Assembly (NCBI GenBank): GCA_017562135.1 | Contig: QEYB01001597.1 | Coordinates: 397,174 to 461,173 of the forward strand | DNA: 64,000 bases | DNA from: Dipylidium caninum | Lineage: Eukaryota; Platyhelminthes; Cestoda; Cyclophyllidea; Dipylidiidae | Direction: 5' to 3' | In this document: positions 14,101 through 23,100 of the stretch, piece by piece | Layout: each line of letters starts with the position of its first letter | How positions within the stretch are numbered: position 1 is the stretch's first letter | Made by a program: the position numbers and the translations under genes | Notes under the pieces: model-generated | Database searches by the model: none | The model's input: the letters and a program-made list of their open reading frames with translations, nothing else | Told to the model about the DNA's origin: nothing

Positions 14101-17100
14101 GAGTCAGCAGGCAGTGGCAAATGCCGCGACACGATTGCCGTGACGACTGGAACAGAGAAGGCGTCTTAGCCGGAGCCACCTTACACCGCCATCTTCCCGG
14201 CCACAGTCGGTGGAGGTGCGAATTTGCCGTTGCCGTTGCCGTTGGCCGCGGCCACCTCGACGACGACGACGACGAGGCAAGTGACCGGAACGGTCCGGAA
14301 GCCATGGCCGGCCACTGCCGGCGTCCCGGGCACGATAAAACGTGATGGAGAGCAACTTTAGGGGTTAACTAACATGCAAAGACCGCGCCATGACGAGCCA
14401 GTCGAGCTGACCGACCCTCGGCAGTTTGGCTTCCCACCACCGTTCCGCACCAGACGCTCTCCCGCAAGCGACGGGCGGGCCAACTGCACGCTCTCCCGGC
14501 CCCTTGTCCCATGGGCCTCCCGCGTCTCCCCTTCCCCTCGTTCTACCAGCGGGAGGGGCGGGCGGGAAGGAGTGGGGCCCCGGACGACCCCGCCGAGAAG
14601 GGACGCGGAGGCGAGGCTCGCGGGGATGTGGACGGGCGTCCTCCTCCACCGGCCCCGGCTCAAAGTGGTCAGAGTCACCGGGTCGCGCTCAGTCCGCAGT
14701 TCCTCACAGACGCCTCCGGGGAAAATAGCGTCTTCTCGCCGGAGGCCAGTGGCGATACGTCGATCTATGCGCCGACGAGAGGCGACAAGCTCTGCGGACG
14801 GGTGGAAGCAAGTGAAGGGGCAGCGTCTGTTGCGTGTGTACCCGCGGTCGGGAGCCCTGACTAAGTCCATGAATGCTTTCTTCCCCTCCGCTGCCACTCA
14901 GTAACTTGGCTGTCGCCGTGGCGGAAGTGGAGGACTTGTGCGCGGCTCAGCGAGTGGTCTTCACGGCGAAATTGCCGTCTGTCCGGCCCTCTCCGTCTCC
15001 CTGCGCGACCGTCTGTCCGACCGGCTTCTTAGGCGGGATCAACCAGACACCTAAGGTCAAAAGTCGGCCACCAGTGAGCTGCCAGTTCTGGCTGACTGCC
15101 AAGTGACGATCCAAAGGCGTTATTTCTCCTACCTCCTTAAGAGATTCCCACTTCCCCTTCCCCCCTCCCCCCCCACCCCCCCCACCACGAGGGACATAAG
15201 GAGACTTTAGGCGCATACCTTCGCTCGCCGTCGTCCCCTCCGCCCTCCGCTGAACACCGCCGCCTCCGTCGAACAGCCCGCACAGCGGCGTCCAGCGGTG
15301 CTTCAAAAAGCCCGGTGTCCTCTGGTCGGGAAAGTTACGACTTTTAAAAAACAACACGACACTTCCCTGCCATTTGCCCACGAGAAACCTTCAATCCCCA
15401 AATTGCGCCGTTTTTTCGCTTCGCCCAACCCCATGAGGACGTTGTTTTATGTGTTGCCCCTCAGGAGGATGTCGAGAACGGCCCGTCGGCCCTGGCGGCG
15501 GCACGCGCGGAGACGGCGTCGGTCCTCACCGAACTGGCCAACCAGCAGGCCGAGTGCGCGGCCCTGAGCGCGAAGCACCGGCATCTGGAGAACCTGGTGA
15601 GGGAGCTGCGTCGGGACAACGCGGAGCTGCGGGAGCAGGTGGTGCGCATCGACGAGGAGATGGAGGACGAGAACTCCCTGGCCGAGAGTGACAAGCACAC
15701 GCGTGCCCAGTCGCTGCAGGTGGGTTGTCGCGGGGCGAGGGGGAGGGACGGGTTTATTTCACTGCTCTTCCGTCCGGTCCAGCTGGCGGTGCCGCCGCAC
15801 CAGTCAACCTCGGCGTCGAGGTTCTGTGGCCGCAGCTCGTAGACCTTCCACGCGAGCGATGGACGTCCCGAGCCACCGCGTCTTGTCACATACTGGACGC
15901 CACTCCGACGGGCGAGGAGCGACGCCGAGAACCGAGCACATTAGGCGCCTCGTCCGCCACGTAGGCTGTGAAGAGTTTCGTCGAAGTGGCCGCCCTCCCC
16001 CCCCCCTCCAACCGTGCGGAAATGGCTTCGACCCTTAATTTGTGTAAAGAAACCCGGCATTTCAAGAAAAGTGCCCTTCTTCACACCGACCAGTCAGTTT
16101 GGCTCTGGAGCCACGTCCACCCCGACACTTGCGCCACCGAGTTGCCCCGCACGCTGCCAGAGCGACCAGGCCGTCGAGGCCCGAACTGCAACAACCGGGC
16201 GCGCTTTCAGACGAAAGGCGCCTTTTGTGGTGTCAGCGCTTCCTTAGGCTTTCGCCAAATTTCACCGGCGTTGCAATGGCTTCCGTGTGTACTCGGACCG
16301 AGGAGACTTTGTGCATACCCGAGTTGGTTTGGAGGTGTCGGGGTGAGGAAATGAGACCGCGGAGGCGGCGGCGGCGGCGGCGGCGGCGACTGGAGCGGTC
16401 GAAGGGGTTCGCGGGTGTTTTCGTCTGGAGGACAAACAGCGGAGCATCACACAACTCCTCAAAAGGCCTTATTAATTCGTGGCGATGTCGAATCTCTGCC
16501 CTCGACCAGGCGCCGCGTCCGAAATCTCGTCGTTGGTCGTCTGTTCCCGTCTAAACGGAAATCGCAGACCTTTTAAGTTGACCGAGTGGAAGCATCCGCC
16601 ATGTAACATATCAGCCACCCCCCCACCATCCCCATCGCCTCCCCTCAGTGCACACGCTTCAGCTGCCACTCGGGGAGGCGATTCGGCGGGGCTGCAGATT
16701 GGGGCGCTTCTTTGTGGCTCAACCTGCACGGACCACACTGGAACGCAGCCTCTCGTCTGGGAGAGGCTTGCGGACGCCTCGAGGCGGGATTTATGTGGCC
16801 CTCGGGCCCATTCGGTTGCAGCGCGACTAGCGCCGTTTATCGCGCTTGTGCGGTCTCCCTCCGGGGGGCGGGGGGTGGGGGTTATAAAACGCCCCAGCGG
16901 TGCGCCGAAGGGCCGGTCGACTGGAGGCGGAGGCGACGCCAACGCGCATCAATCTCGAACCACCGAGCGTGGAGCACGTTTCATCGCGGACGCCGCAACG
17001 GCCCACTTCACCGCCGCGTCTCCTCCACAATCGCTCCGCCATCCCGAGTGAAGGCGGGGCGGTCTGAGCAGTCAGGAATCCTTTTTTTTCTACTTTACTT

Positions 17101-20100
17101 GATAGTGCTACCGTCTTTCTGGTGCCTCTAGGCTGAGTTAACGGCCAAGGCGGAGCAAATCGTCCTGCTGGAAGAACGTCTGGCCAAAGCGGAGGCCGGC
17201 AACAGGGCGCTGCGGGCTCAACTCAGATCGGAGAAGGCGAGTTTTTGCAACTGAGTCCCCCACTTCCGCCCTGTCTGCTGTTTATCCACCCAAAGGGTTC
17301 TCTTGACGTCAGTTCACTGCGTTGAGGGCAAAATTTGCCCGAGAGGGCACATTTGCGCATCTTTTCGTTGTCGTGCTGGTTTCCCACTCGGTGTCGGGGA
17401 GGAGTGTTGGGTTTCTCACGAACAACGGCGGAGGTGATTTCAAAAAGCACATTTAGGAGCTCAGTTGGGGTGCAGTGGGGAAGTGGAGGCCAGCGCCGCC
17501 GACTTATTGTTGAAATCGCCTGGGCGAGTGTGTCGCACTTCCACTTCCACCGACGCGGGCTGCGCACAGTGTTCAGCTCCCCGCCCTTATTCCTGTCACC
17601 GGCGGCTGAGTTCATGGACATGCGGCCAGTGCGCTCGACTTCGCGTCCAAATAGGACGTAGTCGACATGTTTTGCAGCAAACTTTGAGGCTTTTGACTCG
17701 GACGTTGTCGTTTAGCCACCTTGCAGGGACAAGTGGATGGCACATTCACCCAAAAATAAACTGGCTTAAGGAGAATATCCGCGTTTCCCTCATCCCATTT
17801 TGCCCATACGTCCACACCGGCCGCGCATTTGTGTCCCCGGAGGGGAAAGAGTGATTGGAGGCGAGATAAAACACCAATGCAACATGAGGTGGCACTTCTG
17901 AAAGTATTCTGAATAGAGAAAATGGCGACGTCTGGCGTCGAAGCTTTCCCATTGTTTAGTGATGCCGGGATTTGACTTAGCGTTAATGAGTGACGATTCT
18001 TTTTTGTTTTCTTTTGATTTCCTGCCTCCCAGGCCACTGGTAAGGGAGGCGATAGAAATGAGCCGGAAGGTGGGGCGGACAAGGCCCCGAGTCTTCAGCT
18101 CAACGCCGCCACCGTGCAGCAGTTGACGACAGAGCTTGAGGTTGTCGAGGTGCTCAACGCGGAGAGCCTTCTTTCAGGCCGTTAGGAACCTAATCAAGTG
18201 AGTTGACAAGGAATAAACTCCACAGAATGGTCTAACTTTTTTAGAATAATAAGCAGCACTTAAGGGGACGGTTCGTAATCATGCGGATGTAATTAAAGCC
18301 CGTCCATGCCTCAGTCGACGAGGGGGAGGGCTGATTATGGCCTGAACATCAGAGGAATTAATTGTGACACCCAAACGAATATGAGTTCTTATCGTATGTA
18401 ACAATAATCCTGATAATGATACTACAAGGCGAATACGTGGCCCCCGCAGACGGCGCGACGCGTCCGGACCCAGGACCGACAAGGCGTGTGTGCCTCTTGA
18501 CGTCTCACTCTGCGACTTGTTAGGTTACGACTGCGCATTATTTTCGGTTTTCCTCGGCGGACTAAGGCTGTTGCCCAGGTGTGAGTGGCGAAAGTCATCA
18601 CACATCCAGCAATTTACCAGGGAACCCAGTTGCCAAGCCGGCATGGGAGCGTGCATAAGTGACTGATTTTCATCAGCATCTCCCATTTCTACCTCAAATC
18701 GTTCCCATTTATTAAGTTCACACTAGAGGACTTGCATCATTTCCTCCGTACCTTCAATAAGGGCGAAAACACGCAGATTACGGGATGATAATTCGTAAGG
18801 CTGGCTATATTTTTTTGTAGAGTACATGGAGAACGACGCCTGTCGTTCTCCGCCACTATCAAGTTAAGATTCTCCTGCTGGGGCAAAACATTTTGTAAAA
18901 TAAAGTTCCACGTTACGTCGTGACAGGGAATCTCCTGATCTTTAGTTGATTTAGGCCGTTGTGCTGCTAATCACAATTTGACGTACTGTCAGAAGTGGCA
19001 ATTCCTCCTCTACATTGACTCGTTGTGTTGAGGTTCGATGGCCATAGGTTATAACGCAATATTTTACTGAGTTTCGGCGATTTCAACGCTGTTGGGTCGC
19101 GCTTTTGCGCCTTGACAGTTTCCGGCGAATGGAATAACCCGTAAACCCTGATAGTGACAAGTTCATGACAATGTGGTATAGCGGAGTTCCTCTTGTCACT
19201 TTAACAGTATTACATTTGGTAGGACAAAATTATTGGGTACTGATAACCATCTCATTATTTGGGCGCAAATTGGGATTTTCCAGCTAGTTTTAGTAAACTA
19301 AACAACATTCCGGGTCGGCGCGGTGGCTTAATTCGTACGTAATCTTTCCCTCCTGTTTCCGCGTCTGGCAGTGGCATCTGATATAAGGCGAGCAGGCGTG
19401 CAAATAGTTAAAGTAATTGAAATGTAAACGTTAATTTTGTCATTAAAATATGTTTTTGTAATACTCTGGAACCATAAAACCCACTCCTTGTGGGTTTTAT
19501 CCACCCGAAAAAAAACCAAGAAGGCAAGTGGTTATTTGAGATATCCTCAGCGCCAAATTGGATCTGCACATTTATCCATGGTAAAGGATGCAATAATTTA
19601 CCAAAAGATTGGTGACGGAAATATCTTACTTGTTAGCTTTTGAGATGAGCCCATTCTACTACACTTCCATTTTAGACAAATTACCCTCCCTGCATCTTTG
19701 TCTTATTGCATATTTTGTACGAACATCTCTGAGCATTATAAGTAACAGTGAAATTAACCCAATGGCACATAATGGCGCCTTACAGCAGCGTCCAAGCGCA
19801 ATTGTGGTGTTGTCGCCTCACTTAAGGAAATAGGGCAGCGCTTCGACATTTCAGGAAGCTAAATAGACTACAAACATGGGTAACCGCTTTTGTTTATCGG
19901 CTCAGTTTTTTGCTCTCCATGGGAACCTTACATACATGTATTTGGAGACTATAACATCTCCGACCCCGTGAAACGGCTGCCGACACAAAGAAGTAACTAT
20001 GGTTTCGAGTCCTCTGTCTTGAGAGAAGGAATTGTTTGTCAAGAAAGGAGGAGATGTTTACTTGATAGCCATTAAGTAAAAGTGGGAATTGTAGGCAAAG

Positions 20101-23100
20101 AAAGGGCAATTTTTGAGAGGATCACATTACTTAGTGCGCGGACTATTGTCGGGAAAATACCAAGCTATAAAACGGCATTTTTATCCGAGTTATTCCACGC
20201 ACAATTTTTAAATTGACGTTCGGGTAAAAGAATTGAAAGCCGACGAAGTGGATCGTTTTAACCACTATTCTGAAAACAATTGTTATTCCATTGCGTTACA
20301 CATACACACGGTCGCTGAAGAAGTGAGGACAGTATTTCATTCGTCTATTTTTATTTTTAGTCATTGGGAATTGTTCGTGTTTGAGTCTGGTGCTGCCACT
20401 TCTCGTAACTGTATTATTACTAGGCACAGTCTGAGAAGATTTGAGCAGCGGGCCCAGTGAAACGCGCAACCCATCGCTGCTGTTCAATTTACGGCCGCAC
20501 ATGAGGCATAGGTCTGCACAATTCTTAGTTACGAGCGACCAAATAAATAATTAACTTCTCACGGCCTTAAGTTTACATTTGGCGACTGAAAAGTTGCGTG
20601 TTCTCATTTTACGCAATTTGTTTTCTTTGTTTCAGGCTTAGAAATTCCCTTCTGTTGACTGACTCTCGGACTAGTATCCGAAGTAAGGAGACATACAATT
20701 GAAGCTGTCTCAAACGAAAACCCTACATTACTGTGATGAAGCGAATTGGCTTCCTTCTCTCCTTTCAGACCACCTTCTTATGATAATCCATCGCCCGAGT
20801 ACTACTCCTCTAGATTTAGCCAGTTGCAAGGCTCCTCCAAGGTGGAGGGCTACGTGGCCAATTAACTGTGTGTGAAAGCGTCGAGCCGATCTTGAGGACA
20901 GGGTGTCAGAGCTCTCCTCCGAACTATCGCATGCCCAAGGCTGCCAATCGCGCTAACGAGGCGGCTCTCACTGCCTCCGACGCAACGAAGGCCGCCTTGA
21001 GACGTCGTCTCTTAGCAACGATGGACACCGGATCAGTGAATAGTCAACGAGCCAGACCGATCTCCTCCTTGGACTACTCGGAAAACGCGGTCACTGGGGC
21101 TGAAAGAGGACTTGGACGCGCAGACGAAGGCATGTTCATTAGTGTAAATTGTTCACGAAATAGCTTCTACTTATGTCGAATGAGTCAGAGCGTTGGAAGA
21201 GGAAACTCGAAACTGGTGTTAACGAGTACATCGTGTGAGGCTGGCGCTGAAGGTTATGAGGAGTTGACGACACCGTGAATGTGTGGTAGACTAGAATTAC
21301 TAATCGTAGAGCAGGATGAGATTTTTTGACCTCCATCTCGTGAAGGCCAATCCCGCAACTGGGAAGATGGCAGTGAGGATAAAGAGGGAGAGAGTAATAG
21401 ATGGTTAGAACTGCGGACTTAACCTGTGGGGCTTCGTTCCTCTTTGTAGATTATAAAGTTGGAGACGGCGAACGCGGCACTAACAGAGGCCATCAGTTGG
21501 ATCGGGTGCGATTGCAGGAGCAGGCCACAAGAATTGCTCAATTGGAAGCCGAACAACGGACGCTGCACGACAGGATGGCCAGTCTGCAAGCTTCCGAGTC
21601 GTGCGCCCAGAGGACGTGCGTGCGCCTGCAGGTGAGGTGACATTTGCATACAACACACCTATCGCCTAGTGAGTTGTGTAAATTTTGCAATCATTACCTA
21701 CTCATATCGCCTGCAGTCGGCATAAAAGGGCCTCAATTTGCAGTAGAGTGAGGAAGGCGAGTTGGTTCCGCCTGAGTTTACTCTCAGATAAGAATGGTAA
21801 TCTTTCCTCAAAATGAGATGCCACTTGCCTGAGCCATGCCAATAACTAAATAAAGTAACGTTTCGTTGCGTGTCCTCTGTTTTTTTGTCGCAAGCAAATC
21901 ATAGAGGTTTGTTCTGCGTGTGTAGAGAGATGCTCATGCTCGCACCAACACGGGGGCGTCGCCCCATCACCGTCTTTGTGCACCTGATGTGAGGCAGTTA
22001 GTTGGGTATGCATTCCCCTCCTTCACCCCGAGGGGAGTGAGGCACCACCCCCCCCCAACTCGCACAACAACTCGTGGTGTTTTTTGTTGTCTTGAGTGAT
22101 GAGCACGCACTCTACTCGTGTACTAAGTCTGCCCTAAGTCTTAATGGTGTACTTTTGCAACATTTGCACGTAATAATACAATTTCGTGAAGAGGAGGCGG
22201 TCGGAGGCTTGGTGCATTTCATCGAATTATCCTGATGTCGCGCACATGACGAAGCGTGCCGACGTGTGCCCTTCGTCATTTCAGAATTAAAAAAAACATA
22301 GTTGTAAAAGATTACTTAGGTCTGGCTGACTAGTTGTTCGCATATGAGGAGGCAACAATTTCGCTTCATCTTTTCTGCCACGCGTCCACGCCCATTGCCT
22401 GGCATGGGAGTATAGTATTGGTCTGAGTTGCTGCCAAAAATCACAGTAATTGCAGAGTAGGTGGCAATTGAAAGTGCGGAAAGGGAAAGAGTCTCGCCCA
22501 CTCTAACGGTGATTTAGTTGGTTAAGTGAACCTCACCCTCTGCGTATATCCGATTAAGCATGCTAAGCAGGCCCCTTTTATGCTGTCAAGAGTTTTGCGA
22601 ATCTCCGACTTATCGGGAATCCACGTGGCAATAGTGTTCCACAACTAAAACGTTGCTACTGACTAGACGTGCTAGCCGTTAGTTAGGAGGAGGCATTTTG
22701 GTGCGCCGCTTTTGTTCTAGGCACTCTATGAGGATATGCTGCGCGAGTTCTCCGAGTCCACAACGCAGGAGGCGAAAGTAGCCGCAACCAGACGGCGTAA
22801 CAGACAAACAGATTCGCGAGGCTATGAGACGGACACCGGCGTTCTCACCAACCGCGTCAGTAGACACACGACCGAAAACGAAGATGGGTTGAAGGTTTGC
22901 CCTATTTAGCCATGTTTGAGCACCTTTATTGAGGGTTTAGTGAATTTTTGCGCGTATGTAGGGCGGCAGAAAAATGACTCAAAGCCTTTATAGGCTTCTA
23001 ATCTCTCTAAAATACACTAATCAGGTCCTTCGTCTTCTCTTTACTTGAGTATCCTTGTCGACATTTGGGTTGTTTAAATTACAGGGTTTCAGAAAAGCTT

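Larger units (their letters stand above)
7978..15464 (+). other. Intron 7 of the coiled-coil gene (7.5 kb), carries repeat R
   Basis: This long GC-rich intron holds copy 1 of repeat R at 9303-11886. Outside R (7978-9302 and 11887-15464) I see pyrimidine-rich sequence, G runs (8718-8727, 13852-13867, 15160-15185) and CGACGA repeats near 14258-14275, but no exon with convincing borders. The flanking exons end and begin in phase 0 and continue one coiled coil, which argues against a missed exon of unusual phase. Confidence 0.5.

Noticed and set aside
19310..19335. Alu/SINE-like left edge (GGCGCGGTGGCTTA)
   Set aside because: Only about 15 bases resemble the consensus; no box B, A-tail, second arm or target-site duplication was found.
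22679..22867. A 62-codon minus-strand frame, identical in both tandem units
   Set aside because: It is antisense to coiled-coil exon 13, which has proper splice sites and correct phase. Identity reflects the near-identical duplication, not selection on the minus strand.
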